DNA of 64,000 nucleotides from Bacillus sp. ISL-7 (GTDB lineage: Bacteria; Bacillota; Bacilli; Bacillales_B; DSM-18226). A model generated the notes under the pieces. It did not search any database. It saw only the letters and a program-made list of their open reading frames with translations, and was not told where the DNA came from. Position numbers and translations under genes: made by a program. Location: assembly GCF_018613065.1 (NCBI RefSeq), contig NZ_JAGGQW010000031.1, forward strand, positions 186,001-250,000, read 5' to 3'. Below, piece after piece: positions 1 through 9,686 of this stretch. Each line of letters begins with the position of its first letter. Position 1 is the first letter of the stretch.

Positions 1-101
1 ATACCGGTGGATTTACACAACCCGCACCAAAAACTTCAGGCTCTTTATTAGGGACACCAGCCGTACCATTACAGGCTGCTGTAAGAGAACAAGATAGGTA
101 A
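1..101 (+). CDS. gerPB: Spore germination protein GerPB, C-terminal end (partial)
   Basis: The window opens inside a short reading frame that begins with the motif TGGFTQPAP and stops at TAA 99-101. A TGGF-type motif after a small hydrophobic domain is typical of the GerPA/PB/PF family, and gerPC follows directly. GerP proteins affect the permeability of the spore coat to germinants. Only about 32 residues are visible, so the assignment to PB rests mainly on gene order in the gerPA-PF operon. Confidence 0.75.
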   Translation, partial: TGGFTQPAPKTSGSLLGTPAVPLQAAVREQDR

Positions 102-159
102 GCTCCCTATCATATAGAAATCGATAAACTTATTGGCGAAATAATTGTGAGGTGATTAC

Positions 160-774
160 ATGTATCAGGATTATTCCCAATATCTTCAATGGCTGCAGAG
201 GTGTATTCAAGCACAGGAGCAGCGAATTCTAACTTTAGAGAACGCTCTCCAAAAAATGAAAGAAGATATCAAACAATTAAATGAAAAAAAAGCCATCCAT
301 GTTGATAAAATTGAATATAAATTTGATCAATTGAAAGTTGAGACTCTTGAAGGAACATTAAACATAGGTCTAAACCCATCAGAATTATCAGGAATCGAGG
401 ACTTCGCAGTACAAAATCAATCCTTAACAACACCAATATCACCCAAGGATCAAATGCAAAGATCAATGAAAATCGAGGAAGCTATTTACAGATATTTAGA
501 AACAGATTTACCTCAATTAGTTGAAAATGCCCAAAGGGAATTAACCGTTCAACCGAATGATGAATATTTATCGTTCATAAAACAAGACATCATTAAACAG
601 CTTCCTATCAGGATTGAACAACATATAAACGCCCATTCCTCCGGCAGCCGCTCTTTTGAAAATGCGCCTTCGGACGATTTAGTTATTGAAGCATTAAAAA
701 AGGAAATTCAAAATGGGGTATTTGTTTTTTTCAGCAATTTACCTGAAAATATGAAAGGGATGAAAACAGAATGA
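160..774 (+). CDS. gerPC: Spore germination protein GerPC
   Basis: A 204-residue protein with an N-terminal coiled coil (about residues 10-45) and a mixed C-terminal half, as in GerPC. It starts at ATG 160 after a GAGGTG ribosome site. Its TGA overlaps the ATG of the next gene (ATGA), which indicates translational coupling within the gerP operon. GerP proteins are made in the mother cell and help germinants cross the spore coat; that role is known from the family, not shown here. Confidence 0.9.
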   Translation: MYQDYSQYLQWLQRCIQAQEQRILTLENALQKMKEDIKQLNEKKAIHVDKIEYKFDQLKVETLEGTLNIGLNPSELSGIEDFAVQNQSLTTPISPKDQMQRSMKIEEAIYRYLETDLPQLVENAQRELTVQPNDEYLSFIKQDIIKQLPIRIEQHINAHSSGSRSFENAPSDDLVIEALKKEIQNGVFVFFSNLPENMKGMKTE

Positions 775-947
775 ACTTCGAGGTTTATAACCGAGAACTC
801 TTTGTCCAAAACATAAAAATCACTGGGGTGGCAAGCTCATCGTTAGTAATGGTGGGAGATACGGAAACGATCCAATTGGCCTCAACCTTTGATACCCCTG
901 CAGAATCGCTAATCATAGGTCCGTTTGTTCCCCTATCACCGGAGTGA
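771..947 (+). CDS. gerPD: Spore germination protein GerPD
   Basis: A 58-residue frame starting MNFEVYNRELFVQNIKITGV and ending in PFVPLSPE. Size, position and the VQNIKITGV motif fit GerPD. Start and stop overlap the neighbours by four bases each (ATGA with gerPC, GTGA with gerPE), so it is translated as part of the operon. Confidence 0.88.
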   Translation: MNFEVYNRELFVQNIKITGVASSSLVMVGDTETIQLASTFDTPAESLIIGPFVPLSPE

Positions 948-1366
948 CCATCATGTTGCAGAGAACCTCTTGTGTAGACACTATTAATATTAGGATTGCC
1001 TCATTTTCCTCTACGGTACAGCTAGGGGATTCCTGTATCATTAATGGACTTTCAACAGCAATCGCTGTCCAAAGGGAAGCTGAAGTATTTTATGGAAATG
1101 AGGGGAATTTATCCTCTTATCGAGTCTTTTCCGAACCTATTCCTTTTCTACCTATCAATGAACCTTTTTCATACTCCCGTCAAAATCCAAACCCACTAAT
1201 TAAGGTAAGTAAAATTGATATTATCGGGATATCATCAGCTTCCCTTTTACACGTTGGGAACAGCCGCCATGTTTCTATGGAGGCTAGAGTTAAGCATATT
1301 CGACAGTTACTTCCTATTCAAAGAAAAGAAGAAGAAGAAGTAGTAGAAGAACAGGGACAAAGATAA
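944..1366 (+). CDS. gerPE: Spore germination protein GerPE
   Basis: A 140-residue protein in the GerPE position, with the GDSCIINGLSTAIAVQRE stretch expected of the family. The GTG start overlaps the gerPD stop; ATG 953 is an alternative three codons in. The C-terminus ends in a run of Glu (KEEEEVVEEQGQR), which looks lineage specific. Function in germinant access through the coat is inferred from the family. Confidence 0.88.
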   Translation: MTIMLQRTSCVDTINIRIASFSSTVQLGDSCIINGLSTAIAVQREAEVFYGNEGNLSSYRVFSEPIPFLPINEPFSYSRQNPNPLIKVSKIDIIGISSASLLHVGNSRHVSMEARVKHIRQLLPIQRKEEEEVVEEQGQR

Positions 1367-1422
1367 AAGCATAAGTTACTTTAAGAGAAAATGCCGGGAA
1401 TATACTAAAAAGGATGTTTGTC

Positions 1423-1641
1423 ATGCCAGCGATTATTGGTCCTGTCCAAATCCTTCACGTAAGTGGAGGTATAGTGCAATTTGGAGATACCGTGTATATC
1501 TCTCCTAAGAGCACCTCAAAGACAAATGCTGGTTCAGGTGCATTTAATACTGGTGGATTTATCGTATCGAATTCCGGATTAAGTGGAACCAATGTTCTTG
1601 ATACCAAGTTAATTGACCAGCCAATTGTCGGGAATAATTAA
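1423..1641 (+). CDS. gerPF: Spore germination protein GerPF
   Basis: A 72-residue protein starting MPAIIGPVQILHVSGGIVQF, the classic GerPF N-terminus, with the NTGGF motif in the middle. An in-frame ATG lies nine bases upstream at 1414, but it sits inside the AAAAAGGATG ribosome site, so ATG 1423 is preferred. It is the last gene of the operon and is followed at once by a terminator. Confidence 0.92.
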   Translation: MPAIIGPVQILHVSGGIVQFGDTVYISPKSTSKTNAGSGAFNTGGFIVSNSGLSGTNVLDTKLIDQPIVGNN

Positions 1642-1682
1642 AAAATGACATAAACCATCCTAAATGGTCTATGTCATTTTTT
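1641..1682. terminator. Bidirectional terminator between gerPF and addA
   Basis: A long hairpin (ATGACATA..ACCAT / ATGGT..TATGTCAT) flanked by an A run on the left and a T run on the right. It lies between the convergent gerPF and addA genes and can serve both. Confidence 0.85.
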
Positions 1683-1688
1683 GTTCGT

Positions 1689-4600
1689 TTAATCTTTTTC
1701 AACCTTCAAAATATGAGCTCCATCAAAGAAAAACAAGTACTTTTCTGTGACCTTTCTTTTCCATATTTGTTCAATTGCTCTTGTATATAAGTTAATTTGC
1801 ATCTTGTAACGGTCTTCAAGTATGGACTTTGCTTGGTCAAACCCACCTTTATACCTGTCGGAAATTTGATCCGTTTTATAATCGACCAAAATAAGACCGT
1901 TTTCTTCCTCAAAGACACAGTCAATGATCCCTTGTACAAAAACAGATTCTTCTTCATCCTTCCAAGTGGGGTACACATCACGAGCAGGCATGGAAAGGGT
2001 AAAGGGAACCTCTCTGTTGATTGCTTTTGCGTTAAAATATCTAATCCCTAAATCTGAATGAAAGAATTGAACAATTAAATTTTTATCAATGACCTCTGCT
2101 TGGTCAGAGGTTAACAATTCGTTGTTTACCATCCATGTTAACTGTTCCTGGAGAGATTCTTGACTAACTGAATTGGTTAAATCTACGTGCTGCATAACCA
2201 TATGCATGGCAGATCCCCTTTCAGCTGGACTTAATTGCTTTTCCTGCATAAATTTCGGGCGTTTAACTATCGACTTTTTATAGCGATTCACATGGTTCAC
2301 AAGGTCCGTCCCACTTTGTTCATCTGCCATTTCTCTTTGGCGTTTCATTTCAGAAACGGATTGCTTGGAGCGATGGGCTGCGGCACTTGGGAAGGAATAT
2401 TCCCAGTCTAAGCGCGACTTAATATCTTCAACAAATGGCGACGTGGCTGGGACATGTTCCCCTTTTTGGACCATTTCAAGAAATTGGTCTTCATTCATTC
2501 CGATTTCTAATTCCGTCTTTTTGATTTCTTCTGCACTTATTAGTGAAATTTTCCATGAAGAAGGATGACTTGTAATTTCCTCAGGAACAAGGGCATTTCC
2601 CGTACCACTAAGCCTTAGTTCATTGGCGTCCTGATGGCGAACAAGCGCTGGTCCAATCCAGTCAATATAGCTTGAAACCGCTGCCCGCTCATAATCCTTT
2701 AACAACCATTCTGTATGGGAGGAAACTTCATTCCATTGGTCGATTTTTTTTTGCGCATCTTTAAGCGTAGCCGTTAAATAAAGTTTTTCTTTCGCCCTTG
2801 TCATCGCCACATATAACACGCGCATTTCTTCCGCGAGCATCTCCATTTTCTTTTTTCGCTTAAAAGCAATTTGCGGTAAGGATGGGTAAGAAATCCTTTT
2901 TTCCGCATTTACATACTTAGATGCAAATCCGTATTCTTTATCAAGCATATATGGTTTCCGAACATCAGCCATATTAAAAGTCCGTGCCATTCCCGCCATG
3001 AATACAACGGGAAATTCAAGTCCTTTACTACTATGGATGGTCATAATCCGAACAACGTCTTCTTGCTCACCAAGTGCCCTTGCTGCACCAAGATCGTCCC
3101 CTCTTTCAATCATTCTCTCGATAAAACGAAGAAACCTGAACAGTCCACGGAACGATGTTTGTTCGTATTGTCTAGCTCTGTCATATAATGCCCGTAAATT
3201 AGCTTGGCGCTGTTTTCCCCCTGGTAAACCGCTGACAAAGTCATAAAACTGGGTATCACGGTAGAGCTGCCAAATTAACTCCGATAACGAACCCTGTCTT
3301 GCCACCCCGCGCCACTCTGTTAGAAAGTCATAAAAGCGGCGCAGCTTTTCGTAAAATTCGGCCGTATTTTTGGCTTCTTTACTCTTGCAAAAAGCGGTAA
3401 CAGCCTCCCAAAAAGAACCTCGCTTCTGATGAATGCGGATGATTGATAGTTCTTCTTCGTTCAACCCAACGATGGGTGAGCGTAAAACAGCTGCAAGCGG
3501 TATGTCTTGGAAGGGATTATCAATAACTCGTAGTAATGAAATCATAATTGCCACTTCGGTTGCATTAAAATACCCCGTTGAAAGATTAGCATAAATAGGA
3601 ATCCCTTGTTGCTTAAACTCTTCGATAATTTGCGGAGCCCAAGTCATTGAACGGAGCAGGATAACTGTATCCCGATACATAAACGGCCGATTGGATTTGG
3701 TTTTTGTAGTATATACCGGTGCTCCATTTGCTACTAGCTCTTTTATTTTAGAAGCAATTATCCTCGCTTCGAGTTGGGATTGTTCAAGACCGATAGCATC
3801 AAATTCTTCTAGTTCTGACACCTCTGTCTTGCCTTCCGTTACAGGCGACCCATTATCCTGGGCATTTTGATCAATAAGCAAAAGTTCTACCGGATAGGGC
3901 TCATCGTCTGGATACGGTGCGCCAGCACGCAACTCTGCCGCCTCATCGTATTCGATTTCACCAACTTTAATCCCCATAATTTGTTTAAATAAATAATTGG
4001 TTGCATCGAGAACTTCTTTTCGGCTTCGGAAATTTCTTGCTAGATCAATACGTAGTCCCGTAGAATCTCCGTCGGCTTTAAAGCGATTATACTTGCCTAA
4101 GAAAAGGTTCGGCTCAGCCAAACGAAAGCGATAAATCGACTGCTTAACATCTCCGACCATAAACATATTACCATTCAACTCATCCTTTTTAGTTACAAGC
4201 TTTAGGATGGTTTCCTGGACCATATTAGTGTCTTGATATTCATCGCAATAGACCTCTTTAAAATGCCTTTGGTAAGCGAGTGCCGCCTCGGATGGAAGAA
4301 ATTCTCCCTCTGCTGAGATTTCCTTTGTCAAAATTGCAAGGCAGTTATGCTCTAAATCTGCATAGTCTACAAGCCCTTTTTCTCTTTTTACCTTTTCAAA
4401 CCGCAGAGAAAATTCTTTGACAATATGAACTAGCGTTTCTATTAACGGCCGCATCTCATCCATATCACGTAAAAAGCTTTCAGGCTTTCGCGTAAATAGC
4501 TCTTCTTTGATATCTTGGATTTTTTTCTTCGCTTTTTCTCGAAGTTTTTGGGCCTTCTCTGTCAGCTCTTTATCATAGTGGTCACCTTTCACTTGCTTTG

Positions 4601-5483
4601 CCCGTGAAAAAGACCAGGTCTGCATTGCTTGATATAGAGTTTCCCATGAGTCCTGCTTGGCAAGAAGAAGAGTATCAATTATCTTTAAATCATCTAAAAA
4701 GTTTTCAGCTCTCGGTGCCGGTCCGCCAGGGAGCTTTGTTACTTCTAATCCCCGCTTAATCATTTCTCTGGAAGCTTCTAGTTGCAACTCAATATCAAAA
4801 AGAAGTGCCTGAATAAAGGAGAGTTCGGCTAGATTATTAATAGCTGAAACATCATACATACGAATGATTGACTTTAAATATTGGTCCGGTAAGGGATTGG
4901 AGCGAGCAAAATCGTATATCGACCGTACAATATCCATTAATGCAGCATCACTGCGATCACTTGTGAATGAATCGACCAAGTTGAAGAATGCCACATTATC
5001 TTTTTTCCCGTATTCTTCTTCAAACAACTCATCCATCACTTCATCTCGGATTAATTGTGCTTCTGTTTCATCGGCAATTCGAAATCCAGGATCGACATCG
5101 ATTAAGAAATAATACTTTCGAATCACTTCCATACAAAAGGAATGAAGTGTTGAAATCGATGCTTTATTTAATAAGCTCAGTTGCTTTCTTAAATGGCGCG
5201 ACCACGGGTCTTCATCAATGGCTTTTTCTAATGCTTCCCCAATCCGATGGCGCATTTCTGCAGCAGATGCATTCGTAAAGGTCACCACCAATAATTCATC
5301 GACATTCATCGGGTCTTCTTTTGACAGGATTTTTTGGATCATTCTTTCCACTAGGACAGCCGTTTTTCCCGAACCTGCTGCTGCTGCCACTAGGATGTCT
5401 CGATCCTTTGACATAATTGCTTTCCATTGGTCGTCTGTCCATGTCACGTCTTCTGGTTTAGGGGGTATGACGAAATTTCTCAA
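1689..5483 (-). CDS. addA: ATP-dependent helicase/nuclease subunit A (AddA)
   Basis: A 1264-residue protein with the full AddA layout. UvrD-type helicase motifs start with Walker A AAAAGSGKT (residues 33-41) and include the Walker B motif DEYQDTN near 412. A C-terminal RecB-type nuclease carries VDYKTDQ. With AddB it resects DNA double-strand breaks and loads RecA at Chi sites. The start is TTG, overlapping the addB stop by four bases (TTGA), about ten bases after AAGGAGG. sbcD and sbcC, which follow addA in B. subtilis, are absent here. Confidence 0.97.
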   Translation of the reverse strand: MRNFVIPPKPEDVTWTDDQWKAIMSKDRDILVAAAAGSGKTAVLVERMIQKILSKEDPMNVDELLVVTFTNASAAEMRHRIGEALEKAIDEDPWSRHLRKQLSLLNKASISTLHSFCMEVIRKYYFLIDVDPGFRIADETEAQLIRDEVMDELFEEEYGKKDNVAFFNLVDSFTSDRSDAALMDIVRSIYDFARSNPLPDQYLKSIIRMYDVSAINNLAELSFIQALLFDIELQLEASREMIKRGLEVTKLPGGPAPRAENFLDDLKIIDTLLLAKQDSWETLYQAMQTWSFSRAKQVKGDHYDKELTEKAQKLREKAKKKIQDIKEELFTRKPESFLRDMDEMRPLIETLVHIVKEFSLRFEKVKREKGLVDYADLEHNCLAILTKEISAEGEFLPSEAALAYQRHFKEVYCDEYQDTNMVQETILKLVTKKDELNGNMFMVGDVKQSIYRFRLAEPNLFLGKYNRFKADGDSTGLRIDLARNFRSRKEVLDATNYLFKQIMGIKVGEIEYDEAAELRAGAPYPDDEPYPVELLLIDQNAQDNGSPVTEGKTEVSELEEFDAIGLEQSQLEARIIASKIKELVANGAPVYTTKTKSNRPFMYRDTVILLRSMTWAPQIIEEFKQQGIPIYANLSTGYFNATEVAIMISLLRVIDNPFQDIPLAAVLRSPIVGLNEEELSIIRIHQKRGSFWEAVTAFCKSKEAKNTAEFYEKLRRFYDFLTEWRGVARQGSLSELIWQLYRDTQFYDFVSGLPGGKQRQANLRALYDRARQYEQTSFRGLFRFLRFIERMIERGDDLGAARALGEQEDVVRIMTIHSSKGLEFPVVFMAGMARTFNMADVRKPYMLDKEYGFASKYVNAEKRISYPSLPQIAFKRKKKMEMLAEEMRVLYVAMTRAKEKLYLTATLKDAQKKIDQWNEVSSHTEWLLKDYERAAVSSYIDWIGPALVRHQDANELRLSGTGNALVPEEITSHPSSWKISLISAEEIKKTELEIGMNEDQFLEMVQKGEHVPATSPFVEDIKSRLDWEYSFPSAAAHRSKQSVSEMKRQREMADEQSGTDLVNHVNRYKKSIVKRPKFMQEKQLSPAERGSAMHMVMQHVDLTNSVSQESLQEQLTWMVNNELLTSDQAEVIDKNLIVQFFHSDLGIRYFNAKAINREVPFTLSMPARDVYPTWKDEEESVFVQGIIDCVFEEENGLILVDYKTDQISDRYKGGFDQAKSILEDRYKMQINLYTRAIEQIWKRKVTEKYLFFFDGAHILKVEKD

Positions 5484-8400
5484 GGTTGACGTACCTCCTT
5501 CCTAATTAGTTCTAAAACATCTTCCTTCGAGTGTGGTGTGAGAACCCGGAATTGATTCGTTTCAATTGATTCATCAAATTGACATACTGATTTATAAGAA
5601 CAAAATGTACAAGGTGTTTTGTCCTTTAATTTATAAGGAGCAATGTCTATTTGACCATCAATAATGGCGTTACCTGTTTTCTGATATAAATTCCGGACAT
5701 ACGTTTTCAAATCGTCAAATTCCGATAAACTGGCAACCTTGGATTTTTTGGATAAATTTCCATCTTTTTTTATTCCTGCGGCAATAATATGCGAATCACC
5801 AGATTCAAGTGTTTGATCCATAAGCCGGATCACATTTTTATCGCTTAACATTAATCCATTCATCTTAAACTTTTTCATCATTTCCTTTTCAATTTCATCA
5901 ATCGTTAGCATTTTAGTTGTATTAATGAATGGATTATGGACGTGAAAATAGAGGACACCCGCAGGACTAGCTTTCATCTCAACCAATTCATTCGAATGGG
6001 TCATGACAATATCAAGGTAGGTTAACATTTGCAGGGCAAGTCCATAATATACTTCGCTAAAATTGACATCCTTTTCACTTGATTTATAATCAATCACTCG
6101 TAAAAAGACGCTGTCGTCTTCCGCTTTTGCCTGATCGACTCTGTCAATTCTTCCGGCCAATTCCATTCTCTTTCCATTTTTCAGTAAAAATGTTAGTGGC
6201 GGCAGTTTTCCATTGGGTCCAAAGCCTAATTCCAAACCAATCGGTGAGAATCCACTTACCTTTGCATGCTCACTTAAAACGACAGAAGCCCGTGTAATAA
6301 TTTGCTCCAATTTCCGTTTAATATAATGATGGCGCTCTGAGCTTAACAATATTTCGTTTTGCAGTTTAGGGGCTAGTGACTTGACCGCTTCCTTAGAAAG
6401 GGTTTCACATTGTTTCCTCGATAGCTCGGCCCAAGAAAGGTTTTGTTCATTCACAATATCTGCAATCTGCTTTAATGCCGCATGAAACAGCTCCCCAATA
6501 TCCGGAGCCTCCAAACGAAAAACTTGCCTGTCACGAAGCTTTAGTCCATGCTGAGCGAAATGAGAAAATGCGCAGGAGTTATATAATTCCATTCTAGAAA
6601 CACTGGCTTGAATGGCCTCACCATATAATTCATCCGCTGAGTCTTTAGAGAGCTGTACGGCTGAATTTGTATAAAAAAGGCTTGAAAACACTTTTTGAGC
6701 TTTGGCCTTTCCCGAACTTCCAAGGTAATAGTTATATACATCCCACCATAAATTTGAAATGGGGTACCCTCGCATTTTCCATTGAAGCTGCGCATTAAGG
6801 AAAGATAACGTCGTTGTAAAATTTGAAATAAAGCCTAGTTGACTGGGCTCCGAAACTTGTGATGGGTCTGTCACATAAAATAGCTCATTAGCATTAGGAA
6901 ACATATCTTTTATTCTCTTAATATACGAAGAAGGAATTAACGCTTTTCCTTCATCATTCGCAAGTGGATAACTAACATAAAGGGCTTCTGATGGTGCTGT
7001 AAAAGCTTTATAAGCAAGAAAATTTTCATCCAGCAAACTTGTCCGGCTGCTTGGTGCGATTTTGACACCTGTTGCTAGGAGCATTTCCCTGTCTTCATCA
7101 GAGAGGATTCCTTCATCAGATATTTTTGCAGGCAAAATTCCTTCATTAACACCAACTACGAATTCTACTTTGATTTCATTTAGCCTTGATTTTTCTAAAT
7201 CCCCAATCAGTACCTGATCAAGTGCCGGCGGAATAAGTGAAAAATGTAAGGATTCAAATCCTGACTCTAAAACAGCAGCAAACGCCTTTAATGTGACTTG
7301 CTCTTCCCCTAGAATTTCAACGTATTGGTCCAGGAGATCAATCACGGCATTCCATACTTGTTCATGCTCCCGCATTTTTACAAGATTACCTTTTTCTTCG
7401 GCAGCTGCTTTCCATTTTTCAAGCTTTGTTGGGGCATCCAATTCCTCTAGCAGCAAATAGATGGCTTCACAAAATTTTCGGCCTGAATCCGCTTTTTTCA
7501 AACGTCTTGATAACCGTAAAATGGGTGCAGTTACCATAAGCTTTAATTCATTTAACTCTTGTTCCATTTCTTTTTCAAGGTCTGTTTGCGAGTTTACCTC
7601 TAATTCCAGTCCTCGAATACGTCGATAGCTCCAACGCTCTTTTTTCGTCCATTTACTTCCGTTAATTCCGTAAGCTAAACAATAATTCTCTAGTTTATCC
7701 ATTTTCTCACGCATTTTTGCTGGCTTTTCTTGCAGGGGATATAGCAATTCTGTCTTGATCATTCTGAACACCGGCTCATAGCGCCAGTAGGAATTAATGA
7801 CTTCAAGGCTTGAGCGAATGAATTCAATCAATGGATGGTTCAGCATCGTTCTTTTTTGGTCAATAAAATAGGGAATCTGATAATCGTCGAAAACTGGTTC
7901 AACAATCTCATGATAGTCCCCACCATTTCGAATTAATAAAGCGATATCCCGGTACCGGTATCCCTTTGTCCTGACTAATTGGAGAATCTCTCTTGCAATC
8001 CCTTCAATCTCAGCTCTACGGTTTACGGCTTGGCAAATATTAATTTTTGTCTCACCAACATATGATACTGCAGGCCGGGCATCAAATTTTTCTTCAAAAT
8101 GACTTAAAGACGGCTCTGTCCATTTTCTTTGTTCTTTTAGAACAACAGACTGCTCGATTTCAATTCCATTAGCTTTAGCTAAATCATAGAGAGAATAACT
8201 AGTCTCACCTGATAAGCGAAACAGATCAAGCTCGTCCGATGGAGAATTAATCGAGAGGTGATCAGTCGTCAATGCAATTGAAACGTTTTTACAATGTTTC
8301 ATCAATTCGATCATTACTTGATATTCCTGCGGTGAAAAACTATAAAAACCATCAATATATATTTCTGCATCTTTTAAATATGAAGAGAAGGATACTTTCT

Positions 8401-8962
8401 CGGATAGGAGTTGAAAGTAATCCTCCGAATCGATATATTTACCAAATACTTCGTCCTCAAACTTTTTATAGATCATTTCTAAATCTTGAAGTTTATCATT
8501 TAAGGCATTGGTATCTTCACCCGATAAGGATGAGCCTTGAATTAACTCCTCTGGCCTAATACAGTAACGTTTAAATTCTGTTATCATTTGCTCAAGCTTT
8601 TGGATAAAACCATTCTTATCTGCAGCTCGCTGAAAAAGCTTTAGTTGTTCCTTTTGCTCATCGATGATTTTGCGTATTAACATACTCATCCCGACGCTAC
8701 TTAAATGTGTTCGGCTAATCCCGCCTGTTTCTTGCAAGATACGCCACGCCAAGCGGGAAAAACTATAGACTTGGGCACGAATCATTCCGCTAATTGCCGG
8801 GTCAGTTGCCAAGCGATATTCAGATAAAAACGTCATCTGCTCTGGAACGATATAAATGATCGGTGTCCCATCTGGTTTTTCCACAAGCCGCCCCTTTATT
8901 TCATCAAGGAACATAGCAGTTTTTCCGCTTCCTGACCGACCGATTACCATTCTTAATGACAT
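5480..8962 (-). CDS. addB: ATP-dependent helicase/nuclease subunit B (AddB)
   Basis: A 1160-residue protein beginning MSLRMVIGRSGSGKT, where GRSGSGKT is the Walker A loop. The C-terminal nuclease domain has VIDYKSS. One Cys in YNSCAF and three in PCTFCSYKSVC would hold the 4Fe-4S cluster known in AddB. Open frame extends 23 codons upstream, but ATG 8962 has GAGG seven bases before it and matches family N-termini. A perfect ACAAACGTTTGT palindrome lies upstream near 9030. Confidence 0.97.
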   Translation of the reverse strand: MSLRMVIGRSGSGKTAMFLDEIKGRLVEKPDGTPIIYIVPEQMTFLSEYRLATDPAISGMIRAQVYSFSRLAWRILQETGGISRTHLSSVGMSMLIRKIIDEQKEQLKLFQRAADKNGFIQKLEQMITEFKRYCIRPEELIQGSSLSGEDTNALNDKLQDLEMIYKKFEDEVFGKYIDSEDYFQLLSEKVSFSSYLKDAEIYIDGFYSFSPQEYQVMIELMKHCKNVSIALTTDHLSINSPSDELDLFRLSGETSYSLYDLAKANGIEIEQSVVLKEQRKWTEPSLSHFEEKFDARPAVSYVGETKINICQAVNRRAEIEGIAREILQLVRTKGYRYRDIALLIRNGGDYHEIVEPVFDDYQIPYFIDQKRTMLNHPLIEFIRSSLEVINSYWRYEPVFRMIKTELLYPLQEKPAKMREKMDKLENYCLAYGINGSKWTKKERWSYRRIRGLELEVNSQTDLEKEMEQELNELKLMVTAPILRLSRRLKKADSGRKFCEAIYLLLEELDAPTKLEKWKAAAEEKGNLVKMREHEQVWNAVIDLLDQYVEILGEEQVTLKAFAAVLESGFESLHFSLIPPALDQVLIGDLEKSRLNEIKVEFVVGVNEGILPAKISDEGILSDEDREMLLATGVKIAPSSRTSLLDENFLAYKAFTAPSEALYVSYPLANDEGKALIPSSYIKRIKDMFPNANELFYVTDPSQVSEPSQLGFISNFTTTLSFLNAQLQWKMRGYPISNLWWDVYNYYLGSSGKAKAQKVFSSLFYTNSAVQLSKDSADELYGEAIQASVSRMELYNSCAFSHFAQHGLKLRDRQVFRLEAPDIGELFHAALKQIADIVNEQNLSWAELSRKQCETLSKEAVKSLAPKLQNEILLSSERHHYIKRKLEQIITRASVVLSEHAKVSGFSPIGLELGFGPNGKLPPLTFLLKNGKRMELAGRIDRVDQAKAEDDSVFLRVIDYKSSEKDVNFSEVYYGLALQMLTYLDIVMTHSNELVEMKASPAGVLYFHVHNPFINTTKMLTIDEIEKEMMKKFKMNGLMLSDKNVIRLMDQTLESGDSHIIAAGIKKDGNLSKKSKVASLSEFDDLKTYVRNLYQKTGNAIIDGQIDIAPYKLKDKTPCTFCSYKSVCQFDESIETNQFRVLTPHSKEDVLELIRKEVRQP

Positions 8963-9085
8963 GTAAAAACCTCGCTTTCCACAACCACTCATAAACTTTA
9001 TAACTCCCATTCTATCATAAAACAAGCACAAACGTTTGTATTGCCATAAAACAGATTAGAGGCAGAAATGGTAATTTTATGACAG

Positions 9086-9110
9086 AAAAAAACACGATTT
9101 AATCATCGTG
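9086..9110 (-). terminator. Terminator after the signal peptidase gene
   Basis: On the - strand CACGAT..ATCGTG forms a 6-bp stem followed by seven T. It separates the signal peptidase gene from addB, so addBA is probably transcribed from its own promoter. Confidence 0.8.
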
Positions 9111-9131
9111 CTCCTCCCTTAAACTATTCAC

Positions 9132-9686
9132 CTAAAAATGGACGTCCATTTCATTTAATGGCCAATAACGTAAATCAACTTTGCCGACAACTTGACTAGC
9201 TGAGATAAAACCGAATTGGCGGCTGTCCCAACTACCTAATCGATTATCACCAAGGACAAACAATTTCCCATCAGGAACTATATTTTCACCGGTTATTTCC
9301 TTTAAACTGAAATCTCCAGTAATCCTGATTCCAGGTGATTTTTGTTTATAAACATTTAAAAATGGCTCCTCATACTTGTGCCCATTTATATACAATAGAT
9401 CATCTCGATATTCAATTTTATCCCCTGGCAGCCCAATAATACGTTTGACAAAGTCCTCTTTTTCATTGGCATGAAAAACGATGACATCAAATCTGTTCAA
9501 TTCCCCGACTTGATAACCAAGCTTGTTGACTACCAGTTTGTTACCATCTTGTAGCGTCGGCATCATCGATTCGCCTTCTACCACATAATTTGAAAAGAAA
9601 AATGTACGAATAAAAGCAAAAATAATGATACCAATCGCAAAAGCCTTCGCCCATTCCATGCCTTCCTTTTTCCATTCAATCTTCAT
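9132..9686 (-). CDS. sipV: Type I signal peptidase (SipV/SipS-like)
   Basis: A 184-residue S26 peptidase: one N-terminal membrane anchor (about residues 14-31), the catalytic Ser40 in GESMMPT, the catalytic Lys81 in KRIIGLPGD, and the GDNR box near the C-terminus. It removes signal peptides outside the membrane. It overlaps the yhjE end by 11 bases and forms an operon with it. The yhjE-sip-addB order matches the B. subtilis sipV locus, hence the symbol. Confidence 0.9.
   Translation of the reverse strand: MKIEWKKEGMEWAKAFAIGIIIFAFIRTFFFSNYVVEGESMMPTLQDGNKLVVNKLGYQVGELNRFDVIVFHANEKEDFVKRIIGLPGDKIEYRDDLLYINGHKYEEPFLNVYKQKSPGIRITGDFSLKEITGENIVPDGKLFVLGDNRLGSWDSRQFGFISASQVVGKVDLRYWPLNEMDVHF

Noticed and set aside
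4864..5505. Open frames of 80-95 codons on the + strand inside addA
   Set aside because: Shadows of addA codon bias; no start signals and no recognisable protein.
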